A stretch of 64,000 nucleotides of DNA from Bacillus sp. REN10 (GCF_016820555.1 NZ_JADHDW010000009.1:83948-147947); one strand, 5' to 3'. Numbered from the stretch's first letter, positions 8,281 to 17,500 are shown. The notes: generated by a model from the letters alone, not told the origin. Numbers and translations are program-made.

Positions 8281-9246
8281 CTAAATATTTAATAATTCTT
8301 TTTCATTAGTAGAAATATCCTCTACTAAATTTGTCTTTATTAATTTTTTAAAGTTGCTCAATGCGTCAGTTGAAAAAGAGGTGTAATTTAGATCAAAACT
8401 CCTTAATGATTTTGATAATACCTTACCCGGCCCCACCTCAGTAAAGATACTTACACCTTCTTTTGACATCTTCTGAACTGTATCAGACCATAATACAGGT
8501 TGGGTAAATTGAAGTTTAATATCTTCAATTATTTCTGTTATTGATGTAGAAACATCCGCTTTACTATTTAAAATTATAGGAATAGTTGGTTTTTTTACTA
8601 CATTTAAATCCACCTCTTGTAAAAACTGATACTCCGCAGCTTCCATTAATCTAGAATGAAAAGCTTGGCTTACTTTTAAAGGTTTAATAACAATGCCTTC
8701 CCTTTGAGAGAGAATCATTTGTAAATCTTGTAACTTATCTTTTTCACCGGAAATTACAATTTGAAAAGGCGAGTTGTACGCAGCAATATCAACAGTATTT
8801 TCATGGGCAAACTGAATAACTTCCTCTATTTTTTCTATATCTTTTGAATGAACAGCGATCATTGCTCCTTCTCGTTCGACTGAACTCATGCATTTTCCTC
8901 TAAGATAGGTCATTTTTACAGCATCCGAAAATGTCAACGCATTCGCAGCAACTAGTGCAGAAAATTGACCAACACTATGTCCGGCGACAATATCAGGAAC
9001 AATATTTTTTTCTTTTAATAATAAAGATATTCCAACACTTGCAATTAAAATAGAGGGCTGTGTTATTTCAGTTTGATCTAAGATTTTTTGAGGACCTTTA
9101 AACATATATTCTTTAATATCAAAGCCTAATATCTTACTAGACTCATCGAATAAAGGCTGAAAAACAGAATGATATCTACTAAAATAGTCTTTGATCATAC
9201 CTACATTTTGGACACCTTGCCCGGGAAACATAAATGCTTGTTTCAT
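8281..9246 (-). CDS. FabD-like malonyl-CoA:ACP acyltransferase
   Basis: A 321-residue acyltransferase that loads malonyl units from CoA onto the ACP. It begins with the family signature AFMFPGQGVQ (residues 4-13) and has the nucleophile elbow GHSVGQFSALVAA at about residues 90-102 (active Ser). The catalytic histidine is in AFHSRLM at about 197. The C-terminal block FTEVGPGKVL is present. The ATG directly abuts the TAA of the thioesterase gene, whose last codons GAAGGTGAG provide the ribosome binding site, so the two are translationally coupled. Its presence makes the cluster independent of the host FabD. Confidence 0.92.
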   Translation of the reverse strand: MKQAFMFPGQGVQNVGMIKDYFSRYHSVFQPLFDESSKILGFDIKEYMFKGPQKILDQTEITQPSILIASVGISLLLKEKNIVPDIVAGHSVGQFSALVAANALTFSDAVKMTYLRGKCMSSVEREGAMIAVHSKDIEKIEEVIQFAHENTVDIAAYNSPFQIVISGEKDKLQDLQMILSQREGIVIKPLKVSQAFHSRLMEAAEYQFLQEVDLNVVKKPTIPIILNSKADVSTSITEIIEDIKLQFTQPVLWSDTVQKMSKEGVSIFTEVGPGKVLSKSLRSFDLNYTSFSTDALSNFKKLIKTNLVEDISTNEKELLNI

Positions 9247-9660
9247 TTACTCACCTTCTAAATATCTCATTAATTTATCTTTAATTGTCACCGGAATTTT
9301 TGGAATTAATTTCCCTTCCATATTTGTTAAGACATGCTTCGTTTTACCATTAGCTACTTCAGCTCCACCTAACCTCTTCTTGATCTTATAATCGAATTCA
9401 ATTATTCTATTTATTTCAGTTTGCTTTAATACCGTTTCAACAACTAATAGATCACCAAATCTAATAGCATTTTTGTATTTGCAATAGCTCTCTACTGTCA
9501 TAAAATTAAAGTCTTTAACTAAACTAAGATTAATATTGGCTTCTTTTAGTAATTTTATTCTTCCTTGTTCAAACCACAGAAAGTGTTGAGAACTATGAGT
9601 ATATCCAGTTGGATCACAATCATGAAATAATACTTCTGTATTTATCATCGTTTTTCTCAT
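9247..9660 (-). CDS. 4HBT-type hotdog thioesterase
   Basis: About 137 residues of the YbgC/4-hydroxybenzoyl-CoA thioesterase family. The active-site block DCDPTGYTHSSQHFLWFEQGR-type helix (catalytic Asp near residue 14) is present, followed by the five-strand hotdog core. It could release the finished chain, remove misloaded acyl groups, or hydrolyse an aryl-CoA. Aryl-polyene clusters carry a member of this family. ATG 9660 is preceded by GGGTGG 10 bases upstream. A GTG at 9669 is an alternative. The stop abuts the start of the malonyl transferase gene. Confidence 0.82.
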   Translation of the reverse strand: MRKTMINTEVLFHDCDPTGYTHSSQHFLWFEQGRIKLLKEANINLSLVKDFNFMTVESYCKYKNAIRFGDLLVVETVLKQTEINRIIEFDYKIKKRLGGAEVANGKTKHVLTNMEGKLIPKIPVTIKDKLMRYLEGE

Positions 9661-9733
9661 ATTACACACACCACCCTATTTTATACCGAAAAAATATTTA
9701 TGATAAAAACTCCAATGTTATTATCAAAGATAT

Positions 9734-10225
9734 TCATCTGTTAAAAAGTAGAATATAAGATCCTATACTTAAAAACAGGAACCCTATAACATATACAGCT
9801 ATATTGCTGACAATTAATTGTAACAAGATTAATAATACAACGACGGAACTGACACTGATAATTATAAAAAATATACGATTCGTTATTCTGTTTTTTTCTC
9901 CAGAACATCTTAACAAAAGGTAGCCTGCTAACAAGGCTATAGGTATGCCAACCCACGCATATTCTAAAATATCTATAAAAATAAATAGTTGAAATATTGC
10001 GCCTAAAGTAATGAGTATTCCCGCTGGCAGCAATATCCACCTCGATTGAGCTGTCGATAAAAACAAATAAATTATCATCAATAATACTCCGAAAGGAATA
10101 AGCGTAAACATTGGAAAGAAATCCTCGAATGCAATCTGATCTATCCTAAACAACATAACAAAGATCAACAATCCATAGAGCAAAGGAAAATAACCTAGAT
10201 ATCTTTTATTGTGTTGAATAATAAT
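9734..10225 (-). CDS. Small integral membrane protein, unknown function
   Basis: I do not recognise the family. The protein is almost entirely hydrophobic with about five membrane segments. A short basic loop (RCSGEKNRITNR) splits it into two halves, and it ends LLFNR. The first ATG/TTG in frame (TTG 10183) lacks a ribosome binding site. Reading upstream, GAAAGGTG stands 6 bases before ATT 10225, in frame, adding a short polar N-terminus (QHNKRYLGYFP) before the first helix. I therefore extend the gene to a possible ATT start. It lies between the membrane-anchored TPR gene and the thioesterase and is probably part of the pathway's membrane machinery. Confidence 0.6.
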   Translation of the reverse strand: MIIQHNKRYLGYFPLLYGLLIFVMLFRIDQIAFEDFFPMFTLIPFGVLLMIIYLFLSTAQSRWILLPAGILITLGAIFQLFIFIDILEYAWVGIPIALLAGYLLLRCSGEKNRITNRIFFIIISVSSVVVLLILLQLIVSNIAVYVIGFLFLSIGSYILLFNR

Positions 10226-10314
10226 GGATCACACCTTTCTATTTTCTCGAAAAATCAAAACTTTATTTCAATAATCATAATAAGCTTCATATTAAAATGA
10301 ATCTCCCATTACAT

Positions 10315-11082
10315 TTATCTTGTGTTTTTATTTTGCATCACTTGCTGAACTTTATCAGTAAACTCTTTCTCTTTTTCAGTATCACCAATTTTCCTGTATG
10401 CTTCTGCAGCGGCAGCATATAAGTCTTCATTAACGATTCCACTATTTAAACATTTTTGAAAATCCTCTAATGCTTTTTTTACATCTCCACCAAACATGCT
10501 TGGAGTATTCAAGTATTTATTTCCTCTAACAAAAGTTGCTTCTAACGAGTCGGATTTTATACTAAAAGCTGTGTTAAGAGAATTTATCATTTTTTTATTA
10601 AATGTCATAATTTCTGTTATATTTTCTGTAGAGTCTATTTTCTTCCCATAAGCTGCCGCTAACCAAGCAAAACTATCTGCTGTTTGTTTGCTATTTGCAT
10701 TCTCCTCTAGTAAAGTAATAGCTTGATCAATTTTACCTTCATCAATTAATATAAATGCTTCTTTCGCTTCTCCATCCATTGTAAAATTATTCACATCTTC
10801 ATTTTCAACAACTGTGGACTGCTTTTCATCAGCATCATTCAAAGTATTCTCTTCATTTAGCTTTTCATGAGTCTTTTTATCTTCACTATCGGTCTTGGCT
10901 GAGGAAATATTGGATTCATTCTGTTGTTCAAGATCTATCTTTCCATTTTTCACTTCCTCGCTTTTAGATATAGTTTGAGTTTTACTATTATGTAATTTAC
11001 TTTGTTTGTAGAAATAAACCCCAAAAATCAAAACGATTAAAAGAATAATAATAGAAACTGTAATCATGAATGACCTCTTCAT
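10315..11082 (-). CDS. Membrane-anchored TPR protein
   Basis: A 255-residue protein. Residues 1-26 form an N-terminal anchor (KRSF then a long run of I/L/V) that places the rest outside the cytoplasm or at the membrane face. Residues 30-100 are a charged, low-complexity linker rich in Lys, Glu, Ser and Asn. Residues 105-250 contain tetratricopeptide-like helices, including DEGKIDQAITLLEENA and SFAWLAAAYGKK, then the motif NTPSMFGGDVKKALEDF. The C-terminal half resembles the soluble TPR protein at 14883-15404 (AWLAAVYGG, KTPDEYGGNSEEGI). A scaffold for assembly of the pathway at the membrane is an inference. Confidence 0.7.
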   Translation of the reverse strand: MKRSFMITVSIIILLIVLIFGVYFYKQSKLHNSKTQTISKSEEVKNGKIDLEQQNESNISSAKTDSEDKKTHEKLNEENTLNDADEKQSTVVENEDVNNFTMDGEAKEAFILIDEGKIDQAITLLEENANSKQTADSFAWLAAAYGKKIDSTENITEIMTFNKKMINSLNTAFSIKSDSLEATFVRGNKYLNTPSMFGGDVKKALEDFQKCLNSGIVNEDLYAAAAEAYRKIGDTEKEKEFTDKVQQVMQNKNTR

Positions 11083-11124
11083 TTTCCATCCTTCTTTATT
11101 TATTGGAATTTGTTATTAAGCTCA

Positions 11125-12594
11125 CTAATACTTTGAATTTACAAGTTCATCTAAATATTGAGTATTAAATTTTCCAGAAGGGGAGGGTTTGAAAGCCGAA
11201 ACAATAATAATCTCATCTGGATGCATGTATTTAGGCAATTTTAAATCTAAATAGAATTTCAATTGTTGCTTAACATCTTTATAATTTATCCCTTTAGATA
11301 ATTGTACAAAGGCGACTATTTTGTCCTTTATATCTTTTTTTTGATAATAAACAATGCACTCTCTTATAAAATCAAGTTGTTCCATTACATCCTCTATATC
11401 TTGAATATAGAGTTGATTACCATCCTTATTAACCCTTCCATTTTTCCTTGACAGGATAAACAATTCATTTCGGTCATTTACATAACCCAAATCTCCAGTT
11501 AAAAAATAACCTTTAAACATACATTCTGATATAGGGATTGAACTTCCCAAATAACTCTCAATCATCTCTTTGCTTTTTATAGCTATTTCACCAATCTGCT
11601 TTACTTCCAACTCTTGTCCCTTGTCACTAAGAACTTTCACGTCTACACCCATTAGTATGTTACCGACACTTTTTACATCAGATGTCAATAAATCACTATT
11701 ATATGAGATAGCTCCTGTTTCAGTCGTTCCATAAATAGTTGTAAATCTGCAATTGCATAGTTTCGCAAAATTATCAACTAACTTTTTAGAAACACTAGAA
11801 CCTAAACAACAAATTTCATTGACATGCTTCGGAAGTTGCTTATTGTTATCTGATATGTAAGCAAGAAGAGCAGATAACTCATAAGGGCTTATAATAATAA
11901 CACTTGGATTAAAGCGCTCAATATGATCGTATAAAGTCTCCTCGTTATACTCCTTAGATTGAAGAATTATCGTATGCCCTGATTGAATATACAAAGTAAA
12001 TAATGAAAAATGCGCTTTAAAATAAAGAGGTCTTGTATTTAAATACACTTTCTTCTGTTCTCTAAAGTTCCTTAAAGTAGCAGTCTGAAATATATATTTT
12101 GGGAATATCACCCCTTTTGGTTTTCCTGAAGTGCCAGAAGTATAAAAGATTATTTTACAATTATTATTTTCTATAGAAACCTTTCTGCTTTGTGACACAT
12201 CTGTACAGTCTATTTCTTCAATTATCTCGATGTTGATATTTTCAAAAAAACTCCTAAAACTACTTAATAACTTTCTAGTGGTTATCAATACTTGTGAATC
12301 TATGTCTTTAAAGATATCCAATAAATCTTCTATAGATGTGTCATTGTGAACTAAAATAATATTTACATTTAAATAATCTAGGGAAATCAGAACTTCTGCC
12401 AAATCAATCCCGTTTTCTAAATAAACAACAAAACACGATTTATCTTCTCCAAATTTATTATATAAATAATGGTTTAAAGAAATGGTTTTTCTGAATAATT
12501 CTCCATATGAGGTTGTCCTGTTATTGTGATATAAAGCAAGATGATTTTTTTTTAACAGACTAAACATCTTCAAATGTGAATAAAAAATACTCAT
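11125..12594 (-). CDS. ANL-family acyl/aryl-AMP ligase
   Basis: About 489 residues of the acyl-CoA synthetase/adenylation-domain superfamily, which activates a carboxylic acid with ATP. The phosphate loop FYTSGTSGKPKGV is intact. TTIYGTTETG (A5) and FLTGDLGYV (A7) follow, and the C-terminal PSGKFN holds the catalytic lysine. In aryl-polyene clusters a member of this family loads the aromatic starter onto the ACP. The four ligases of this operon could divide 4-hydroxybenzoate, 3-amino-4-hydroxybenzoate and a polyene acid between them. AGGTGG lies 6 bases before ATG 12594. A TTG 21 bases upstream is less likely. It follows the ABC permease by 10 bases. Confidence 0.88.
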   Translation of the reverse strand: MSIFYSHLKMFSLLKKNHLALYHNNRTTSYGELFRKTISLNHYLYNKFGEDKSCFVVYLENGIDLAEVLISLDYLNVNIILVHNDTSIEDLLDIFKDIDSQVLITTRKLLSSFRSFFENINIEIIEEIDCTDVSQSRKVSIENNNCKIIFYTSGTSGKPKGVIFPKYIFQTATLRNFREQKKVYLNTRPLYFKAHFSLFTLYIQSGHTIILQSKEYNEETLYDHIERFNPSVIIISPYELSALLAYISDNNKQLPKHVNEICCLGSSVSKKLVDNFAKLCNCRFTTIYGTTETGAISYNSDLLTSDVKSVGNILMGVDVKVLSDKGQELEVKQIGEIAIKSKEMIESYLGSSIPISECMFKGYFLTGDLGYVNDRNELFILSRKNGRVNKDGNQLYIQDIEDVMEQLDFIRECIVYYQKKDIKDKIVAFVQLSKGINYKDVKQQLKFYLDLKLPKYMHPDEIIIVSAFKPSPSGKFNTQYLDELVNSKY

Positions 12595-12604
12595 CGTTTC
12601 CCAC

Positions 12605-13951
12605 CTATTGATCAAGCTTCATTTTAAAAGTTGAGATAGCCGTTAACACAGTTCCAATACAAAATAAGACAAAAATATTTAAAAAGATATCTTCTAACCC
12701 TTGGCCCCGAACTAATAAATCCTGATATCCTATTAATGCCCATGCATGAGGTGTGATTAATGCAATTTTTTGCATGAATTCAGGCATAATGAAAAGTGGC
12801 ACCATAGTTCCGCCAAGTGCAGCCAAAGTCAAGACAATCATCATCGATACACCAACAACCTGTGCTTCTGATTTCACAAAAGAAGCTACAAATAGCCCTA
12901 AACTTGAACTCACAAAAACCACTGCTACTGATAAAAAAACGATTCCTAGTATAGAATCTCCAAGTGACATTCCAAAAACAAATCTACCAAACAAAAACAT
13001 TGTAAATACTTGAACTAGTCCAATAATTAAATTAGGTATCATTTTTCCGACCAACAAGCTCATTTTACTAATTGGAGCAGCTAAAATTCGATTAAAAGTT
13101 CCTTCATTTCGTTCAGTAACAAAAGAACGAGAAGCGAACAATACGATAAAAAATGCAAACATAACAGTGTATCCTGGCACGCTTTGCTGAAACGAATCTG
13201 GATTTTTATTTTTATTACCTCCAGACACATTTACAGAATTTGTTTGAATAGCTGGTTGATTTAATGAGTTTTCTGCTGCGGTTACTAGTTCTTTTTTTAT
13301 TCCGTCATAATCTATATCTTCTTTACCTTGAGAAATCTCCGGCATTTCTATAACAGTACCGCTTGCTTTCTGAATCTTATCTTGTTCTGCTTGAAGTAAC
13401 TCATTTGTTTCATTTCTGATTGAATTGATTTCCTCATTAACGGTATTTTTAATATCCTTTATCTGATTATCTGCCAGTTTAGCTACTAAAAATTCCACCG
13501 AAAATTCCCTAGAAACTCCCTCTATTGCTTTTTTAATAACAGAGTTTGTATTCGCTTGAGCGGGGTCCTCATAAACATTCATAGTTAACTTTTCATTTTT
13601 AACAACTCTAGCTTCAAAATGGTTAGGTATCTGTAAGAGCATCGGGTACTTCCCTTTTTTAATATACTCTTTACCTTCCTTTAGACTTACGTTTTTTTGA
13701 TCAATTTCAGTTACAGCTTTTATTCCGCCTACTTCATTAATCTGGTTAATAAATTCTTGTGATCGTTCCGTTTTATCTTCATCAACAACAAGAATTTTAA
13801 CAATATTCCCCCCATCAGAGTTAAAAACCGGCATTAATGCAAAACTCATCACTGTAATAAACATAAGTGGAAGCAAAAAAAGTACGACTAAAGCAGCCTT
13901 ATCCTTGAATAATATCTTCAGGTCCTTTTTAATTATTGCCCTTAGCTTCAT
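12605..13951 (-). CDS. ABC-2 type exporter permease
   Basis: A 448-residue membrane subunit of an ABC exporter. One membrane helix lies near the N-terminus (about 18-40). A large external domain of about 230 residues follows, including a Glu/Gln-rich probable coiled coil (about 170-200). Five or so helices from about 265 to the end complete the ABC-2 layout, with the conserved NEGTFNRILAAPI loop between the first two of them. AAGGTGGAG precedes the ATG. It follows the ATPase gene and is probably co-translated. Most likely it moves the pathway product out of the cytoplasm or to the outer leaflet. Confidence 0.88.
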   Translation of the reverse strand: MKLRAIIKKDLKILFKDKAALVVLFLLPLMFITVMSFALMPVFNSDGGNIVKILVVDEDKTERSQEFINQINEVGGIKAVTEIDQKNVSLKEGKEYIKKGKYPMLLQIPNHFEARVVKNEKLTMNVYEDPAQANTNSVIKKAIEGVSREFSVEFLVAKLADNQIKDIKNTVNEEINSIRNETNELLQAEQDKIQKASGTVIEMPEISQGKEDIDYDGIKKELVTAAENSLNQPAIQTNSVNVSGGNKNKNPDSFQQSVPGYTVMFAFFIVLFASRSFVTERNEGTFNRILAAPISKMSLLVGKMIPNLIIGLVQVFTMFLFGRFVFGMSLGDSILGIVFLSVAVVFVSSSLGLFVASFVKSEAQVVGVSMMIVLTLAALGGTMVPLFIMPEFMQKIALITPHAWALIGYQDLLVRGQGLEDIFLNIFVLFCIGTVLTAISTFKMKLDQ

Positions 13952-13966
13952 AGTTACTACTCCACC

Positions 13967-14908
13967 TTAATCTCTCAATTTTTTACCTGTTAGATGAAGA
14001 AATAATGATTCTAGATTGGCAGGTAATAATTGAATATTTTTTACAACGATTTTATTTTCGTTTAATACATTCATAATTTGACTTATCACTTGCTGAGGAT
14101 CTTTAATAATGATAGATAGTTCAGTCTCATTATTTTCATCAACTTGAATGACTGTATCCAATGCCTGTAAAGTATGTATGATAGTACGAGGAAGGCTTTC
14201 TTCCAGCTTTATTTCTAATAACCCATCACAAATTATTTGGACTAACTCATCCACTGACCCTTCTTTTATGATGACTCCCTCATCAATAATTGCCACTCGT
14301 TCACACATGGACTGGACTTCTTCCATATAATGTGTTGTATAAATAATCGTTTTGCCCATATCTTTCAATACTTTAATCAGTTCATATATACTATTGCGGG
14401 ATTGTGGATCAATTCCCACCGTAGGCTCATCCATGAAGATAATTTTAGGGTCATGAATGAGTGCTGCAGCAATATTTATTCTTCTTTTCATCCCGCCAGA
14501 GTAGTTTTTTATTAATTCTTTTGAGCGATCTTCTAAACCGACCATTTGTAATATCCATTTGATTTTTTCCTGTCTCTGCTTTTTCCCAATTCCATAAAGA
14601 GAAGCAAAAAAATCAAGATTGTCATAGGCGCTTAGTGTATCGTAAAGCGCGATATCCTGAGGGACTATGCCTATTTTGCTTTTTATCGAATCATTATGAT
14701 TAGTTAATTGTTCACCATCAATTTTTATACTACCGCTAGAAGGTTGAAGCTGTGCACTCATCATAGAGATAGATGTGGACTTACCAGCACCATTCGGTCC
14801 GATCAGACCAAATATTTCTCCCTCGTATACATTCAAATTGATGTTTTTAACTACTGTATTTTCACCATACGATTTCGAGACATTACTCAGTTCGATCATT
14901 TTCTTCAT
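13967..14908 (-). CDS. ABC exporter ATPase (DrrA/CcmA type)
   Basis: About 313 residues. Walker A GPNGAGKS near residue 36, Q-loop region, signature NYSGGMKRR near 138, Walker B IIFMDEPTVG near 158, and the switch histidine in TTHYMEE. A C-terminal extension of about 90 residues is usual for drug-resistance and lantibiotic-type exporters. The gene overlaps the end of the TPR gene. Of several in-frame starts (14917, 14908, 14899) I chose ATG 14908. Translation coupling to the TPR gene is likely in any case. It powers the permease encoded at 12605-13951. Confidence 0.9.
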   Translation of the reverse strand: MKKMIELSNVSKSYGENTVVKNINLNVYEGEIFGLIGPNGAGKSTSISMMSAQLQPSSGSIKIDGEQLTNHNDSIKSKIGIVPQDIALYDTLSAYDNLDFFASLYGIGKKQRQEKIKWILQMVGLEDRSKELIKNYSGGMKRRINIAAALIHDPKIIFMDEPTVGIDPQSRNSIYELIKVLKDMGKTIIYTTHYMEEVQSMCERVAIIDEGVIIKEGSVDELVQIICDGLLEIKLEESLPRTIIHTLQALDTVIQVDENNETELSIIIKDPQQVISQIMNVLNENKIVVKNIQLLPANLESLFLHLTGKKLRD

Positions 14909-15404
14909 TTCCAACAATCCCTATATATTTTTTTAAATCATGTACTTCTACACCTTGTGGATCAATTGCTAGTGCTGTTTCAATATATTTTCTTGCCAAT
15001 GCAATATTGTTTATTTCTGTATATGCTACCGCAATATTTAAAAATACTTCATAGTCTCTTTCACCTTCATTTATCAGCCCTAACAAAATCGCTATGCCTT
15101 CTTCGCTATTGCCCCCATATTCATCAGGAGTCTTAATTAAGCGAATACCATTTACTCTTCTTACTAATTTGGAGTTTGGGCTATACTCAATTGCTTTTAA
15201 TATGTTTTTTTGTAACAATTCAAGGTAACTTAATTTTTCAGCAAAGTTCACTTCCCCAGTAATACCACCATAAACCGCTGCTAACCACGCATATATTTCC
15301 CCATCTGTAGGATTCTCTTTTTGACACTCTTTTAAAAAGTTAATGGCTTCATCATATTGTCTATTATTGATATACTTGACCATTTGATTTTCAAGTGTTT
15401 TCAT
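14883..15404 (-). CDS. Soluble TPR protein
   Basis: A 173-residue protein of TPR-like helical repeats with no signal or membrane segment. Repeats are visible as YDEAINFLKECQKENP (about 18-33), IYAWLAAVYGG (about 37-47), and the C-terminal pair NIAVAYTEINNIALARKYI and ALAIDPQG. The central KTPDEYGGNSEEGIAILLGL is shared in pattern with the membrane-anchored TPR protein at 10315-11082, so the two are probably paralogues. GAGGTGAACA precedes the ATG. Its 3' end overlaps the ABC ATPase start. It may act as an adaptor for the exporter or the biosynthetic enzymes. No catalytic function is evident. Confidence 0.75.
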   Translation of the reverse strand: MKTLENQMVKYINNRQYDEAINFLKECQKENPTDGEIYAWLAAVYGGITGEVNFAEKLSYLELLQKNILKAIEYSPNSKLVRRVNGIRLIKTPDEYGGNSEEGIAILLGLINEGERDYEVFLNIAVAYTEINNIALARKYIETALAIDPQGVEVHDLKKYIGIVGNEENDRTE

Positions 15405-15429
15405 TGTTCACCTCATAATCCGATAACAA

Positions 15430-16275
15430 TTATACTAAGTTCATAAACTCATTATCTTTTGTTTGTAATGTTGAAGATTCATAATAATCCCAAACCTCTT
15501 CGATAGACTTATTTTCATGAACAATCATACTTAAACAGCTGCTTATTAACTTAGGATGTTCGGCATCAAATAAATTACGGCCTATACACGCACCTTTGAT
15601 ACCTGCATCTAGAGCTTCTCTCAACTGTATAAACAATTCCCTACTATTTTCTGTGTTCTCTCCACCAGAAAGTAAGATGGGGATATCAAAAGCTGAAACA
15701 GCATCTACTATATTTTGAAAGTTACCAGGATACTGAATTTTCACAAAATCACTCCCTAATTCTCCAGCTAATCTAACACCATGAGAAATTTTTTTGGAAA
15801 ATTCTTTTCGTGATGCTCCATCTGTTTGATCATGGACATTAATCATCGCTAACACAGGCAATCCCCATTCGTATGCCTTCTCACATACAGCACCTAGATC
15901 TTTAACCATTTCATTTTCTTTTTCTACTCCTAAATTAACGTGAATGGATACTCCTACAGCTCCTAATCTCAAACAATGTTCAATAGAAGAGACAATTTGC
16001 TTGCTAGATGGATCTTTAAACATTTCGGTTGAACAGGAGATATGGAGTAAAAACTCTATTTTTTTTGTATTTGTCCCCTTGGAAACTATATTTTGAATGA
16101 CCCCTTGATGAGCAATAATTGCTTGGATGTTATTCTCTGCAGATAAATCTACAAGTTTATTTAATGATCTAATACCTTTTAATGGTCCTAATGTAGTGCC
16201 ATGATCTATTGGTAGAAATATTGATTTTTGGGATTTGAAATCAATTAGCTTATTTAATCTATGAGCCTTTCCCAT
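15430..16275 (-). CDS. GriI-type class I aldolase (3,4-AHBA or ADH synthase family)
   Basis: A 281-residue DhnA/FbaB-type aldolase. The family includes archaeal ADH synthase and GriI, which joins L-aspartate semialdehyde with dihydroxyacetone phosphate on the way to 3-amino-4-hydroxybenzoate. Family features: LPIDHGTTLGP (Asp24-His25), the barrel strand VGVSIHVNLG (about 107-116), the likely Schiff-base lysine Lys179 in DFVKIQYPG, LLSGGENT (201-208) and IGRNLF (231-236). AGGAGGAAAAG precedes the ATG. It is paired with the GriH/DHQ synthase II homologue just upstream. As the operon lacks other aromatic amino acid genes, AHBA formation is more likely than a shikimate bypass. Confidence 0.85.
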   Translation of the reverse strand: MGKAHRLNKLIDFKSQKSIFLPIDHGTTLGPLKGIRSLNKLVDLSAENNIQAIIAHQGVIQNIVSKGTNTKKIEFLLHISCSTEMFKDPSSKQIVSSIEHCLRLGAVGVSIHVNLGVEKENEMVKDLGAVCEKAYEWGLPVLAMINVHDQTDGASRKEFSKKISHGVRLAGELGSDFVKIQYPGNFQNIVDAVSAFDIPILLSGGENTENSRELFIQLREALDAGIKGACIGRNLFDAEHPKLISSCLSMIVHENKSIEEVWDYYESSTLQTKDNEFMNLV

Positions 16276-16298
16276 CTCTTTTCCTCCTAAAAAAGCAT

Positions 16299-17411
16299 TT
16301 ATTTTTCTACGATTGTTTCATTGATCTTTACTCCAACATGTCGACCTGTCTCACACACATATGCTAGAATTTCATCTCCAATTTTAAATGTTGTAGCACT
16401 TTGAGGTTCTTTATTCCCATTAAAAATCCTAATGTGCCAATCATCTTGAACAATTGTATTGATTTTTTGATTTTGGTACTCTGCTTCAATTAACAAAAGT
16501 GGCCTAACTTCCGTCTTTACTCTACCAATAGAAACATTTCTAGTATTGCCATCTACATCGATTACCAATACTTCGATTCCAACTTTTAAGTCCGTTAAAT
16601 ATTTAGTAGTATCTTCTGGACACCATACATAACTGTGTACGGCACCCGCGTTCACTCTAAACGGACGCAAATCCATATATGGTAAATAGTGCGTTTCAGA
16701 GCATACCAAAAAACCGCCATTAGATGTTGAACCAATAATCATTGCCTCTTTATTTGTTAAAATGCTTGTCGTATCAATACATGATCTGTAGCCTGGTCCT
16801 ATATGTTCAATATTAGTGATCTTTGCTTTGACTATTTCTAACTTATTTTTTTCTATATTCTGAAATTGATTTTTAAACTCAAATAATGATTCAACTTGAT
16901 CAGTCTCAAACAAAACGCCTTCTGAACCAATCTCCATCACATCAAATGAGATTTTGGCCTCCTCTAATGAAACCACATACTTCAATACATCTACATTCGT
17001 AGCTTGTAATTTAGCAATGATAAGTTCTAGCGGAATATTAGTAGGGTCTTTAAACTCTGCGATAACGATACTATGATTTGCTCCTATCTCATAAGACATA
17101 TTCATCGTTTTCTGGTCTACAATAAATATGTAAAAGCCGGTCTTATATCCCAACTTCTTGGCTTCATCTAATAAAACTGTATCTTTAGAAATAATAGTGA
17201 CCTTATCTTTTTTTAATGAAGATAATTTTTTTAGCTGATCTCTTGTTTCTAGAAATACGGCAATTTGCATTCTCTCTGAAAAATTCACTGCATTTTCCTC
17301 ATAGGTTTCTGCACTGAATAAAACACCATTAAAACAAGATATTTGATTTGCTGTAATAACAAGTTCTTTTGCATTTTTCCTTCTAGCATCCAACCATATT
17401 TTACGTTCCAT
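16299..17411 (-). CDS. GriH-type / 3-dehydroquinate synthase II family enzyme
   Basis: A 370-residue protein of the archaeal DHQ synthase II family (MJ1249 type), to which GriH belongs. GriH cyclises and aromatises the GriI product to 3-amino-4-hydroxybenzoic acid. Matching blocks: the start KIWLDARR; EIGSEGVLFET about residue 160; the core VGPGYRSCIDT-like segment (here HIGPGYRSCIDTTSIL) about 207-222; the block GGFLVCSETHYLPYMDLRPFRVNAGAVHSY split over about 232-261; and a C-terminal beta-rich domain with GRHVGVKI. GGGAGATAGGAC precedes the ATG. This family is uncommon in Bacillaceae, which make dehydroquinate with AroB. Confidence 0.87.
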   Translation of the reverse strand: MERKIWLDARRKNAKELVITANQISCFNGVLFSAETYEENAVNFSERMQIAVFLETRDQLKKLSSLKKDKVTIISKDTVLLDEAKKLGYKTGFYIFIVDQKTMNMSYEIGANHSIVIAEFKDPTNIPLELIIAKLQATNVDVLKYVVSLEEAKISFDVMEIGSEGVLFETDQVESLFEFKNQFQNIEKNKLEIVKAKITNIEHIGPGYRSCIDTTSILTNKEAMIIGSTSNGGFLVCSETHYLPYMDLRPFRVNAGAVHSYVWCPEDTTKYLTDLKVGIEVLVIDVDGNTRNVSIGRVKTEVRPLLLIEAEYQNQKINTIVQDDWHIRIFNGNKEPQSATTFKIGDEILAYVCETGRHVGVKINETIVEK

Positions 17412-17500
17412 GTCCTATCTCCCTATTAGATTGAAATATTATTAAAATGATATAATTTTATAATTATTGAAGAATCGATTTACTATCCTAGTTGTTCTAT

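Noticed and set aside
9741..10040. 99-codon frame on the minus strand inside the small membrane protein
   Set aside because: It is rich in Tyr, Cys and Arg without pattern, and it overlaps in another frame the clearly hydrophobic protein.
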